Part shown: positions 21,250-34,700 of the stretch, in pieces
How the letters are laid out: every line of letters begins with the position of its first letter
Position numbering within the stretch: the first letter of the stretch is position 1
From: Phymatolithon calcareum
Lineage: Eukaryota > Rhodophyta > Florideophyceae > Hapalidiales
Direction: 5' to 3'
Assembly: GCA_977006965.1 (NCBI GenBank)
Contig: CDRMUB010000006.1
Coordinates: 1 to 64,000, forward strand
DNA: 64,000 nucleotides
Translations under genes and position numbers: made by a program
Notes under the pieces: generated by a model
The model's database searches: none
Seen by the model: only the letters and a program-made list of their open reading frames with translations
What the model was told of the DNA's origin: nothing

Positions 21250-24019
21250 CCTAGGTATATTCTTTCGTGACTTCTGGGTCCAAATGTGCCACTTACTCAA
21301 ACAATCGACAAAATCCTATTTTGACCATTTAAAACTGTTACTTCTGGGTCCGCGTTTTTGGCCTCTACAGGGCACCCCCTCCAAATGGCCTCTGTGCGCG
21401 GACCCAGAAGTAACAACCTGCGAAAACAGGCTGGAAACGCGGACCCAGAAGTAACAAACCTCTTCAGCGTCTTCCACTGGCAACCAAACGCCATAACCAC
21501 TGTCCCATCATCTTTACCATCCTACTCCACATGTTTTCCGGTCATCATCGTCATGTTTGTGTCCCGCGTCCTCCCTCCCGAGAGGGAGACTACCTTGACC
21601 AAAATTTCAAACGCTCTCAAATCGACTCAGACCAGTCCACATACTCTCCCAACACTTTCCCCAACATCAAGAACGTCTTTTGAACTCATCTCCGTCATGT
21701 CGGTGTCCCGCGTCTTCTTCGCCAGCGAGGTGACTACCTTGACCAAAATTTCAAACGCTCTCAAATCGACTCAGACCAGTCCACATACTCTCCCAACACC
21801 TTCCCCAACCTCTAAAACATGTTACAACGTCATCCCCGTCATGTCGGTGTCCCGCGTCTTCTTCGCCAGCGAGGTGACTACCTTGACCAAAATTTCAAAC
21901 GCTCTCAAATCGACTCAGACCAGTCCACATACTCTCCCAACACCTTCCCCAACATCAAGAACGTCTTTTGGACTCATCTCCGTCATGTCGGTGTCCCGCG
22001 TCTTCTTCGCCAGCGAGGTGACTACCTTGACCAAAATTTCAAACGCTCTCAAATCGACTCAGACCAGTCCACATACTCTCCCAACACCTTCCCCAACCTC
22101 TAAAACATGTTACAACGTCATCCCCGTCATGTCGGTGTCCCGCGTCTTCTTCGCCAGCGAGGTGACTACCTTGACCAAAATTTCAAACTCTCTCAAATCG
22201 ACTCAGACCAGTCCACATACTCTCTCAACACCTTCTCCACCCTTAACAACCTGTTGAGAGCTTATCTTCGCCATGTACATTTCGTCTGCCGTCTTTGTGC
22301 ATGGATTGTGGAGTCATAGACGACCTTGACGACACTTTATTTGTTGTATACACCATGATCTCTTACTGCACGTCCCATTCTGAGTCCAGATTCGGGCTCA
22401 GCGTCGAATTTCACTTCGGAATAGTCCCACCGTATCCCTTTTTCACTCCCACTCCACCTCCACCTTCAAGTCCGTCAAACTCTTGTATATCCTAGGTATA
22501 TTCTTTCGTGACTTCTGGGTCCAAATGTGCCACTTACTCAAACAATCGACAAAATCCTATTTTGACCATTTAAAACTGTTACTTCTGGGTCCGCGTTTTT
22601 GGCCTCTACAGGGCACCCCCTCCAAATGGCCTCTGTGCGCGGACCCAGAAGTAACAACCTGCGAAAACAGGCTGGAAACGCGGACCCAGAAGTAACAAAC
22701 CTCTTCAGCGTCTTCCACTGGCAACCAAACGCCATAACCACTGTCCCATCATCTTTACCATCCTACTCCACATGTTTTCCGGTCATCATCGTCATGTTTG
22801 TGTCCCGCGTCCTCCCTCCCGAGAGGGAGACTACCTTGACCAAAATTTCAAACGCTCTCAAATCGACTCAGACCAGTCCACATACTCTCCCAACACTTTC
22901 CCCAACATCAAGAACGTCTTTTGAACTCATCTCCGTCATGTCGGTGTCCCGCGTCTTCTTCGCCAGCGAGGTGACTACCTTGACCAAAATTTCAAACGCT
23001 CTCAAATCGACTCAGACCAGTCCACATACTCTCCCAACACCTTCCCCAACCTCTAAAACATGTTACAACGTCATCCCCGTCATGTCGGTGTCCCGCGTCT
23101 TCTTCGCCAGCGAGGTGACTACCTTGACCAAAATTTCAAACGCTCTCAAATCGACTCAGACCAGTCCACATACTCTCCCAACACCTTCCCCAACATCAAG
23201 AACGTCTTTTGGACTCATCTCCGTCATGTCGGTGTCCCGCGTCTTCTTCGCCAGCGAGGTGACTACCTTGACCAAAATTTCAAACGCTCTCAAATCGACT
23301 CAGACCAGTCCACATACTCTCCCAACACCTTCCCCAACCTCTAAAACATGTTACAACGTCATCCCCGTCATGTCGGTGTCCCGCGTCTTCTTCGCCAGCG
23401 AGGTGACTACCTTGACCAAAATTTCAAACGCTCTCAAATCGACTCAGACCAGTCCACATACTCTCCCAACACCTTCCCCAACATCAAGAACGTCTTTTGG
23501 ACTCATCTCCGTCATGTCGGTGTCCCGCGTCTTCTTCGCCAGCGAGGTGACTACCTTGACCAAAATTTCAAACGCTCTCAAATCGACTCAGACCAGTCCA
23601 CATACTCTCCCAACACCTTCCCCAACCTCTAAAACATGTTACAACGTCATCCCCGTCATGTCGGTGTCCCGCGTCTTCTTCGCCAGCGAGGTGACTACCT
23701 TGACCAAAATTTCAAACTCTCTCAAATCGACTCAGACCAGTCCACATACTCTCTCAACACCTTCTCCACCCTTAACAACCTGTTGAGAGCTTATCTTCGC
23801 CATGTACATTTCGTCTGCCGTCTTTGTGCATGGATTGTGGAGTCATAGACGACCTTGACGACACTTTATTTGTTGTATACACCATGATCTCTTACTGCAC
23901 GTCCCATTCTGAGTCCAGATTCGGGCTCAGCGTCGAATTTCACTTCGGAATAGTCCCACCGTATCCCTTTTTCACTCCCACTCCACCTCCACCTTCAAGT
24001 CCGTCAAACTCTTGTATAT
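21250..24019 (+). repeat. Extra pair of S units (1241 + 1529 bp) present only in the left arm
   Basis: The mirrored right arm goes directly from its 1673-bp unit to a single 1529-bp unit. Here two further units lie between them, both carrying the head marker CTTCAGCG and the tail marker CTGTTGAGAGC. The 2770-bp excess accounts exactly for the shift in pairing sum from 57054 to 59824. The third block has only one of the two extra units. Confidence 0.85.
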
Positions 24020-27000
24020 CCTAGGTATATTCTTTCGTGACTTCTGGGTCCAAATGTGCCACTTACTCAAACAATCGACAAAATCCTATTTTGACCATTT
24101 AAAACTGTTACTTCTGGGTCCGCGTTTTTGGCCTCTACAGGGCACCCCCTCCAAATGGCCTCTGTGCGCGGACCCAGAAGTAACAACCTGCGAAAACAGG
24201 CTGGAAACGCGGACCCAGAAGTAACAAACCTCTTCAGCGTCTTCCACTGGCAACCAAACGCCATAACCACTGTCCCATCATCTTTACCATCCTACTCCAC
24301 ATGTTTTCCGGTCATCATCGTCATGTTTGTGTCCCGCGTCCTCCCTCCCGAGAGGGAGACTACCTTGACCAAAATTTCAAACGCTCTCAAATCGACTCAG
24401 ACCAGTCCACATACTCTCCCAACACTTTCCCCAACATCAAGAACGTCTTTTGAACTCATCTCCGTCATGTCGGTGTCCCGCGTCTTCTTCGCCAGCGAGG
24501 TGACTACCTTGACCAAAATTTCAAACGCTCTCAAATCGACTCAGACCAGTCCACATACTCTCCCAACACCTTCCCCAACCTCTAAAACATGTTACAACGT
24601 CATCCCCGTCATGTCGGTGTCCCGCGTCTTCTTCGCCAGCGAGGTGACTACCTTGACCAAAATTTCAAACGCTCTCAAATCGACTCAGACCAGTCCACAT
24701 ACTCTCCCAACACCTTCCCCAACATCAAGAACGTCTTTTGGACTCATCTCCGTCATGTCGGTGTCCCGCGTCTTCTTCGCCAGCGAGGTGACTACCTTGA
24801 CCAAAATTTCAAACGCTCTCAAATCGACTCAGACCAGTCCACATACTCTCCCAACACCTTCCCCAACCTCTAAAACATGTTACAACGTCATCCCCGTCAT
24901 GTCGGTGTCCCGCGTCTTCTTCGCCAGCGAGGTGACTACCTTGACCAAAATTTCAAACGCTCTCAAATCGACTCAGACCAGTCCACATACTCTCCCAACA
25001 CCTTCCCCAACATCAAGAACGTCTTTTGGACTCATCTCCGTCATGTCGGTGTCCCGCGTCTTCTTCGCCAGCGAGGTGACTACCTTGACCAAAATTTCAA
25101 ACGCTCTCAAATCGACTCAGACCAGTCCACATACTCTCCCAACACCTTCCCCAACCTCTAAAACATGTTACAACGTCATCCCCGTCATGTCGGTGTCCCG
25201 CGTCTTCTTCGCCAGCGAGGTGACTACCTTGACCAAAATTTCAAACTCTCTCAAATCGACTCAGACCAGTCCACATACTCTCTCAACACCTTCTCCACCC
25301 TTAACAACCTGTTCAGAGCTTATCTTCGCCATGTACATTTCGTCTGCCGTCTTTGTGCATGGATTGTGGAGTCATAGACGACCTTGACGACACTTTATTT
25401 GTTGTATACACCATGATCTCTTACTGCACGTCCCATTCTGAGTCCAGATTCGGGCTCAGCGTCGAATTTCACTTCGGAATAGTCCCACCGTATCCCTTTT
25501 TCACTCCCACTCCACCTCCACCTTCAAGTCCGTCAAACTCTTGTATATCCTAGGTATATTCTTTCGTGACTTCTGGGTCCAAATGTGCCACTTACTCAAA
25601 CAATCGACAAAATCCTATTTTGACCATTTAAAACTGTTACTTCTGGGTCCGCGTTTTTGGCCTCTACAGGGCACCCCCTCCAAATGGCCTCTGTGCGCGG
25701 ACCCAGAAGTAACAACCTGCGAAAACAGGCTGGAAACGCGGACCCAGAAGTAACAAACCTCCTCAGCGTCTTCCACTGGCAACCAAACGCCATAACCACT
25801 GTCCCATCATCTTTACCATCCTACTCCACATGTTTTCCGGTCATCATCGTCATGTTTGTGTCCCGCGTCCTCCCTCCCGAGAGGGAGACTACCTTGACCA
25901 AAATTTCAAACGCTCTCAAATCGACTCAGACCAGTCCACATACTCTCCCAACACTTTTCCCAACATCAAGAACGTCTTTTGAACTCATCTCCGTCATGTC
26001 GGTGTCCCGCGTCTTCTTCGCCAGCGAGGTGACTACCTTGACCAAAATTTCAAACGCTCTCAAATCGACTCAGACCAGTCCACATACTCTCCCAACACCT
26101 TCCCCAACCTCTAAAACATGTTACAACGTCATCCCCGTCATGTCGGTGTCCCGCGTCTTCTTCGCCAGCGAGGTGACTACCTTGACCAAAATTTCAAACG
26201 CTCTCAAATCGACTCAGACCAGTCCACATACTCTCCCAACACCTTCCCCAACATCAAGAACGTCTTTTGGACTCATCTCCGTCATGTCGGTGTCCCGCGT
26301 CTTCTTCGCCAGCGAGGTGACTACCTTGACCAAAATTTCAAACGCTCTCAAATCGACTCAGACCAGTCCACATACTCTCCCAACACCTTCCCCAACCTCT
26401 AAAACATGTTACAACGTCATCCCCGTCATGTCGGTGTCCCGCGTCTTCTTCGCCAGCGAGGTGACTACCTTGACCAAAATTTCAAACTCTCTCAAATCGA
26501 CTCAGACCAGTCCACATACTCTCTCAACACCTTCTCCACCCTTAACAACCTGTTCAGAGCTTATCTTCGCCATGTACATTTCGTCTGCCGTCTTTGTGCA
26601 TGGATTGTGGAGTCATAGACGACCTTGACGACACTTTATTTGTTGTATACACCATGATCTCTTACTGCACGTCCCATTCTGAGTCCAGATTCGGGCTCAG
26701 CGTCGAATTTCACTTCGGAATAGTCCCACCGTATCCCTTTTTCACTCCCACTCCACCTCCACCTTCAAGTCCGTCAAACTCTTGTATATCCTAGGTATAT
26801 TCTTTCGTGACTTCTGGGTCCAAATGTGCCACTTACTCAAACAATCGACAAAATCCTATTTTGACCATTTAAAACTGTTACTTCTGGGTCCGCGTTTTTG
26901 GCCTCTACAGGGCACCCCCTCCAAATGGCCTCTGTGCGCGGACCCAGAAGTAACAACCTGCGAAAACAGGCTGGAAACGCGGACCCAGAAGTAACAAACC

Positions 27001-28030
27001 TCCTCAGCGTCTTCCACTGGCAACCAAACGCCATAACCACTGTCCCATCATCTTTACCATCCTACTCCACATGTTTTCCGGTCATCATCGTCATGTTTGT
27101 GTCCCGCGTCCTCCCTCCCGAGAGGGAGACTACCTTGACCAAAATTTCAAACGCTCTCAAATCGACTCAGACCAGTCCACATACTCTCCCAACACTTTCC
27201 CCAACATCAAGAACGTCTTTTGAACTCATCTCCGTCATGTCGGTGTCCCGCGTCTTCTTCGCCAGCGAGGTGACTACCTTGACCAAAATTTCAAACGCTC
27301 TCAAATCGACTCAGACCAGTCCACATACTCTCCCAACACCTTCCCCAACCTCTAAAACATGTTACAACGTCATCCCCGTCATGTCGGTGTCCCGCGTCTT
27401 CTTCGCCAGCGAGGTGACTACCTTGACCAAAATTTCAAACGCTCTCAAATCGACTCAGACCAGTCCACATACTCTCCCAACACCTTCCCCAACATCAAGA
27501 ACGTCTTTTGGACTCATCTCCGTCATGTCGGTGTCCCGCGTCTTCTTCGCCAGCGAGGTGACTACCTTGACCAAAATTTCAAACGCTCTCAAATCGACTC
27601 AGACCAGTCCACATACTCTCCCAACACCTTCCCCAACCTCTAAAACATGTTACAACGTCATCCCCGTCATGTCGGTGTCCCGCGTCTTCTTCGCCAGCGA
27701 GGTGACTACCTTGACCAAAATTTCAAACTCTCTCAAATCGACTCAGACCAGTCCACATACTCTCTCAACACCTTCTCCACCCTTAACAACCTGTTCAGAG
27801 CTTATCTTCGCCATGTACATTTCGTCTGCCGTCTTTGTGCATGGATTGTGGAGTCATAGACGACCTTGACGACACTTTATTTGTTGTATACACCATGATC
27901 TCTTACTGCACGTCCCATTCTGAGTCCAGATTCGGGCTCAGCGTCGAATTTCACTTCGGAATAGTCCCACCGTATCCCTTTTTCACTCCCACTCCACCTC
28001 CACCTTCAAGTCCGTCAAACTCTTGTATAT

Positions 28031-29970
28031 CCTATATATATGTGGCCGGGACAGCTGGAATGACCCATTTTGCCCTTTTCCGCAACCTTTCCAGCTGTCC
28101 CCATTCACACGGGATAGCTGGGAAACACCGGTTCCGCACTTCCGACCGACTTCCCAGCTGATCCACTTTCGTGGCATCCTATATATATGTGGCCGGGACA
28201 GCTGGAATGACCCATTTTGCCCTTTTCCGCAACCTTTCCAGCTGTCCCCATTCACACGGGATAGCTGGGAAACACCGGTTCCGCACTTCCGACCGACTTC
28301 CCAGCTGATCCACTTTCGTGGCATCCTATATATATGTGGCCGGGACAGCTGGAATGACCCATTTTGCCCTTTTCCGCAACCTTTCCAGCTGTCCCCATTC
28401 ACACGGGATAGCTGGGAAACACCGGTTCCGCACTTCCGACCGACTTCCCAGCTGATCCACTTTCGTGGCATCCTATATATATGTGGCCGGGACAGCTGGA
28501 ATGACCCATTTTGCCCTTTTCCGCAACCTTTCCAGCTGTCCCCATTCACACGGGATAGCTGGGAAACACCGGTTCCGCACTTCCGACCGACTTCCCAGCT
28601 GATCCACTTTCGTGGCATCCTATATATATGTGGCCGGGACAGCTGGAATGACCCATTTTGCCCTTTTCCGCAACCTTTCCAGCTGTCCCCATTCACACGG
28701 GATAGCTGGGAAACACCGGTTCCGCACTTCCGACCGACTTCCCAGCTGATCCACTTTCGTGGCATCCTATATATATGTGGCCGGGACAGCTGGAATGACC
28801 CATTTTGCCCTTTTCCGCAACCTTTCCAGCTGTCCCCATTCACACGGGATAGCTGGGAAACACCGGTTCCGCACTTCCGACCGACTTCCCAGCTGATCCA
28901 CTTTCGTGGCATCCTATATATATGTGGCCGGGACAGCTGGAATGACCCATTTTGCCCTTTTCCGCAACCTTTCCAGCTGTCCCCATTCACACGGGATAGC
29001 TGGGAAACACCGGTTCCGCACTTCCGACCGACTTCCCAGCTGATCCACTTTCGTGGCATCCTATATATATGTGGCCGGGACAGCTGGAATGACCCATTTT
29101 GCCCTTTTCCGCAACCTTTCCAGCTGTCCCCATTCACACGGGATAGCTGGGAAACACCGGTTCCGCACTTCCGACCGACTTCCCAGCTGATCCACTTTCG
29201 TGGCATCCTATATATATGTGGCCGGGACAGCTGGAATGACCCATTTTGCCCTTTTCCGCAACCTTTCCAGCTGTCCCCATTCACACGGGATAGCTGGGAA
29301 ACACCGGTTCCGCACTTCCGACCGACTTCCCAGCTGATCCACTTTCGTGGCATCCTATATATATGTGGCCGGGACAGCTGGAATGACCCATTTTGCCCTT
29401 TTCCGCAACCTTTCCAGCTGTCCCCATTCACACGGGATAGCTGGGAAACACCGGTTCCGCACTTCCGACCGACTTCCCAGCTGATCCACTTTCGTGGCAT
29501 CCTATATATATGTGGCCGGGACAGCTGGAATGACCCATTTTGCCCTTTTCCGCAACCTTTCCAGCTGTCCCCATTCACACGGGATAGCTGGGAAACACCG
29601 GTTCCGCACTTCCGACCGACTTCCCAGCTGATCCACTTTCGTGGCATCCTATATATATGTGGCCGGGACAGCTGGAATGACCCATTTTGCCCTTTTCCGC
29701 AACCTTTCCAGCTGTCCCCATTCACACGGGATAGCTGGGAAACACCGGTTCCGCACTTCCGACCGACTTCCCAGCTGATCCACTTTCGTGGCATCCTATA
29801 TATATGTGGCCGGGACAGCTGGAATGACCCATTTTGCCCTTTTCCGCAACCTTTCCAGCTGTCCCCATTCACACGGGATAGCTGGGAAACACCGGTTCCG
29901 CACTTCCGACCGACTTCCCAGCTGATCCACTTTCGTGGCATCCTATATATATGTGGCCGGGACAGCTGGA
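28031..29970 (+). repeat. Satellite T, left block: 147-bp tandem repeat, 13 units plus 29 bp
   Basis: Units start with CCTATATATATGTGG every 147 bp from 28031 to 29942 and look identical. Each holds two internal inverted repeats: GGGACAGCTGGA with TCCAGCTGTCCC about 30 bp apart, and GCTGGGAA with TTCCCAGC. There are three CAGCTG hexamers per unit. Because 147 is divisible by 3, frames stay open for over 1200 codons on both strands; this is arithmetic, not evidence of a gene. Uniform units of nucleosome-core length suggest a young, actively homogenised satellite. Confidence 0.95.
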
Positions 29971-30030
29971 AAGGTTGCGGAAAAGGGCAAAATGGGTCAT
30001 TCCAGCTGTCCCGGCCACATATATATAGGA
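29941..30030. repeat. Foldback centre: 30-bp perfect arms and 30-bp loop
   Basis: 29941-29970 and 30001-30030 are exact reverse complements (TCCTATATATATG... inward to ...CAGCTGGA). The loop 29971-30000 is not symmetric: it is in the orientation of the right block. The switch of orientation therefore lies in the 12-bp GGGACAGCTGGA, which occurs in both orientations in every T unit. Confidence 0.9.
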
Positions 30031-31793
30031 TGCCACGAAAGTGGATCAGCTGGGAAGTCGGTCGGAAGTGCGGAACCGGTGTTTCCCAGCTATCCCGTGT
30101 GAATGGGGACAGCTGGAAAGGTTGCGGAAAAGGGCAAAATGGGTCATTCCAGCTGTCCCGGCCACATATATATAGGATGCCACGAAAGTGGATCAGCTGG
30201 GAAGTCGGTCGGAAGTGCGGAACCGGTGTTTCCCAGCTATCCCGTGTGAATGGGGACAGCTGGAAAGGTTGCGGAAAAGGGCAAAATGGGTCATTCCAGC
30301 TGTCCCGGCCACATATATATAGGATGCCACGAAAGTGGATCAGCTGGGAAGTCGGTCGGAAGTGCGGAACCGGTGTTTCCCAGCTATCCCGTGTGAATGG
30401 GGACAGCTGGAAAGGTTGCGGAAAAGGGCAAAATGGGTCATTCCAGCTGTCCCGGCCACATATATATAGGATGCCACGAAAGTGGATCAGCTGGGAAGTC
30501 GGTCGGAAGTGCGGAACCGGTGTTTCCCAGCTATCCCGTGTGAATGGGGACAGCTGGAAAGGTTGCGGAAAAGGGCAAAATGGGTCATTCCAGCTGTCCC
30601 GGCCACATATATATAGGATGCCACGAAAGTGGATCAGCTGGGAAGTCGGTCGGAAGTGCGGAACCGGTGTTTCCCAGCTATCCCGTGTGAATGGGGACAG
30701 CTGGAAAGGTTGCGGAAAAGGGCAAAATGGGTCATTCCAGCTGTCCCGGCCACATATATATAGGATGCCACGAAAGTGGATCAGCTGGGAAGTCGGTCGG
30801 AAGTGCGGAACCGGTGTTTCCCAGCTATCCCGTGTGAATGGGGACAGCTGGAAAGGTTGCGGAAAAGGGCAAAATGGGTCATTCCAGCTGTCCCGGCCAC
30901 ATATATATAGGATGCCACGAAAGTGGATCAGCTGGGAAGTCGGTCGGAAGTGCGGAACCGGTGTTTCCCAGCTATCCCGTGTGAATGGGGACAGCTGGAA
31001 AGGTTGCGGAAAAGGGCAAAATGGGTCATTCCAGCTGTCCCGGCCACATATATATAGGATGCCACGAAAGTGGATCAGCTGGGAAGTCGGTCGGAAGTGC
31101 GGAACCGGTGTTTCCCAGCTATCCCGTGTGAATGGGGACAGCTGGAAAGGTTGCGGAAAAGGGCAAAATGGGTCATTCCAGCTGTCCCGGCCACATATAT
31201 ATAGGATGCCACGAAAGTGGATCAGCTGGGAAGTCGGTCGGAAGTGCGGAACCGGTGTTTCCCAGCTATCCCGTGTGAATGGGGACAGCTGGAAAGGTTG
31301 CGGAAAAGGGCAAAATGGGTCATTCCAGCTGTCCCGGCCACATATATATAGGATGCCACGAAAGTGGATCAGCTGGGAAGTCGGTCGGAAGTGCGGAACC
31401 GGTGTTTCCCAGCTATCCCGTGTGAATGGGGACAGCTGGAAAGGTTGCGGAAAAGGGCAAAATGGGTCATTCCAGCTGTCCCGGCCACATATATATAGGA
31501 TGCCACGAAAGTGGATCAGCTGGGAAGTCGGTCGGAAGTGCGGAACCGGTGTTTCCCAGCTATCCCGTGTGAATGGGGACAGCTGGAAAGGTTGCGGAAA
31601 AGGGCAAAATGGGTCATTCCAGCTGTCCCGGCCACATATATATAGGATGCCACGAAAGTGGATCAGCTGGGAAGTCGGTCGGAAGTGCGGAACCGGTGTT
31701 TCCCAGCTATCCCGTGTGAATGGGGACAGCTGGAAAGGTTGCGGAAAAGGGCAAAATGGGTCATTCCAGCTGTCCCGGCCACATATATATAGG
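30001..31793 (-). repeat. Satellite T', mirrored block: 12 units plus 29 bp
   Basis: Same 147-bp unit on the opposite strand, ending with AGG at 31791-31793 where it meets S'. It has one whole unit fewer than the left block. Confidence 0.95.
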
Positions 31794-34700
31794 ATATACA
31801 AGAGTTTGACGGACTTGAAGGTGGAGGTGGAGTGGGAGTGAAAAAGGGATACGGTGGGACTATTCCGAAGTGAAATTCGACGCTGAGCCCGAATCTGGAC
31901 TCAGAATGGGACGTGCAGTAAGAGATCATGGTGTATACAACAAATAAAGTGTCGTCAAGGTCGTCTATGACTCCACAATCCATGCACAAAGACGGCAGAC
32001 GAAATGTACATGGCGAAGATAAGCTCTGAACAGGTTGTTAAGGGTGGAGAAGGTGTTGAGAGAGTATGTGGACTGGTCTGAGTCGATTTGAGAGAGTTTG
32101 AAATTTTGGTCAAGGTAGTCACCTCGCTGGCGAAGAAGACGCGGGACACCGACATGACGGGGATGACGTTGTAACATGTTTTAGAGGTTGGGGAAGGTGT
32201 TGGGAGAGTATGTGGACTGGTCTGAGTCGATTTGAGAGCGTTTGAAATTTTGGTCAAGGTAGTCACCTCGCTGGCGAAGAAGACGCGGGACACCGACATG
32301 ACGGAGATGAGTCCAAAAGACGTTCTTGATGTTGGGGAAGGTGTTGGGAGAGTATGTGGACTGGTCTGAGTCGATTTGAGAGCGTTTGAAATTTTGGTCA
32401 AGGTAGTCACCTCGCTGGCGAAGAAGACGCGGGACACCGACATGACGGGGATGACGTTGTAACATGTTTTAGAGGTTGGGGAAGGTGTTGGGAGAGTATG
32501 TGGACTGGTCTGAGTCGATTTGAGAGCGTTTGAAATTTTGGTCAAGGTAGTCACCTCGCTGGCGAAGAAGACGCGGGACACCGACATGACGGAGATGAGT
32601 TCAAAAGACGTTCTTGATGTTGGGGAAAGTGTTGGGAGAGTATGTGGACTGGTCTGAGTCGATTTGAGAGCGTTTGAAATTTTGGTCAAGGTAGTCTCCC
32701 TCTCGGGAGGGAGGACGCGGGACACAAACATGACGATGATGACCGGAAAACATGTGGAGTAGGATGGTAAAGATGATGGGACAGTGGTTATGGCGTTTGG
32801 TTGCCAGTGGAAGACGCTGAGGAGGTTTGTTACTTCTGGGTCCGCGTTTCCAGCCTGTTTTCGCAGGTTGTTACTTCTGGGTCCGCGCACAGAGGCCATT
32901 TGGAGGGGGTGCCCTGTAGAGGCCAAAAACGCGGACCCAGAAGTAACAGTTTTAAATGGTCAAAATAGGATTTTGTCGATTGTTTGAGTAAGTGGCACAT
33001 TTGGACCCAGAAGTCACGAAAGAATATACCTAGGATATACAAGAGTTTGACGGACTTGAAGGTGGAGGTGGAGTGGGAGTGAAAAAGGGATACGGTGGGA
33101 CTATTCCGAAGTGAAATTCGACGCTGAGCCCGAATCTGGACTCAGAATGGGACGTGCAGTAAGAGATCATGGTGTATACAACAAATAAAGTGTCGTCAAG
33201 GTCGTCTATGACTCCACAATCCATGCACAAAGACGGCAGACGAAATGTACATGGCGAAGATAAGCTCTGAACAGGTTGTTAAGGGTGGAGAAGGTGTTGA
33301 GAGAGTATGTGGACTGGTCTGAGTCGATTTGAGAGAGTTTGAAATTTTGGTCAAGGTAGTCACCTCGCTGGCGAAGAAGACGCGGGACACCGACATGACG
33401 GGGATGACGTTGTAACATGTTTTAGAGGTTGGGGAAGGTGTTGGGAGAGTATGTGGACTGGTCTGAGTCGATTTGAGAGCGTTTGAAATTTTGGTCAAGG
33501 TAGTCACCTCGCTGGCGAAGAAGACGCGGGACACCGACATGACGGAGATGAGTCCAAAAGACGTTCTTGATGTTGGGGAAGGTGTTGGGAGAGTATGTGG
33601 ACTGGTCTGAGTCGATTTGAGAGCGTTTGAAATTTTGGTCAAGGTAGTCACCTCGCTGGCGAAGAAGACGCGGGACACCGACATGACGGGGATGACGTTG
33701 TAACATGTTTTAGAGGTTGGGGAAGGTGTTGGGAGAGTATGTGGACTGGTCTGAGTCGATTTGAGAGCGTTTGAAATTTTGGTCAAGGTAGTCACCTCGC
33801 TGGCGAAGAAGACGCGGGACACCGACATGACGGAGATGAGTTCAAAAGACGTTCTTGATGTTGGGAAAAGTGTTGGGAGAGTATGTGGACTGGTCTGAGT
33901 CGATTTGAGAGCGTTTGAAATTTTGGTCAAGGTAGTCTCCCTCTCGGGAGGGAGGACGCGGGACACAAACATGACGATGATGACCGGAAAACATGTGGAG
34001 TAGGATGGTAAAGATGATGGGACAGTGGTTATGGCGTTTGGTTGCCAGTGGAAGACGCTGAGGAGGTTTGTTACTTCTGGGTCCGCGTTTCCAGCCTGTT
34101 TTCGCAGGTTGTTACTTCTGGGTCCGCGCACAGAGGCCATTTGGAGGGGGTGCCCTGTAGAGGCCAAAAACGCGGACCCAGAAGTAACAGTTTTAAATGG
34201 TCAAAATAGGATTTTGTCGATTGTTTGAGTAAGTGGCACATTTGGACCCAGAAGTCACGAAAGAATATACCTAGGATATACAAGAGTTTGACGGACTTGA
34301 AGGTGGAGGTGGAGTGGGAGTGAAAAAGGGATACGGTGGGACTATTCCGAAGTGAAATTCGACGCTGAGCCCGAATCTGGACTCAGAATGGGACGTGCAG
34401 TAAGAGATCATGGTGTATACAACAAATAAAGTGTCGTCAAGGTCGTCTATGACTCCACAATCCATGCACAAAGACGGCAGACGAAATGTACATGGCGAAG
34501 ATAAGCTCTGAACAGGTTGTTAAGGGTGGAGAAGGTGTTGAGAGAGTATGTGGACTGGTCTGAGTCGATTTGAGAGAGTTTGAAATTTTGGTCAAGGTAG
34601 TCACCTCGCTGGCGAAGAAGACGCGGGACACCGACATGACGGGGATGACGTTGTAACATGTTTTAGAGGTTGGGGAAGGTGTTGGGAGAGTATGTGGACT

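Larger units (their letters stand above)
10314..28030 (+). repeat. Satellite S, left block: 13 higher-order units
   Basis: Unit starts (at CCTAGG): 10314, 11555, 12940, 14325, 15566, 16951, 18336, 19577, 21250, 22491, 24020, 25549 and 26790. Lengths are 1241, 1385, 1385, 1241, 1385, 1385, 1241, 1673, 1241, 1529, 1529, 1241 and 1241, always 1241 plus a multiple of 144. Each unit has a dyad segment (about 190 bp), a spacer, 5-8 tandem 144-bp subrepeats and a C-rich tail ending CTTGTATATCC. Units 2-4 and 5-7 form two 4011-bp super-repeats (1385+1385+1241). Single-base markers (CTTCAGCG at unit heads 9-11, CTGTTGAGAGC at unit tails 8-10, CAGTCAACA in units 4 and 7) let units be tracked between arms. 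Long open frames exist because 144 is divisible by 3; I do not call them genes. Confidence 0.93.

Noticed and set aside
10422-28000. Repeated 299-443-codon open frames in each S unit
   Set aside because: Ser/Thr/Pro-rich low-complexity products from a 144-bp subrepeat; copy number varies freely, a single base in the unit tail adds a stop, and the frame overlaps the dyad segment. No evidence of a gene.
28031-29970. CRISPR-like array (regular repeats)
   Set aside because: There are no unique spacers; whole 147-bp units are identical, and the DNA is eukaryotic.
28023-31841. 1272-codon open frame across the T arrays, with an almost identical one on the other strand
   Set aside because: The 147-bp unit is divisible by 3, so any stop-free frame stays open; it runs through the inversion on both strands and matches no protein. 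Treated as satellite.
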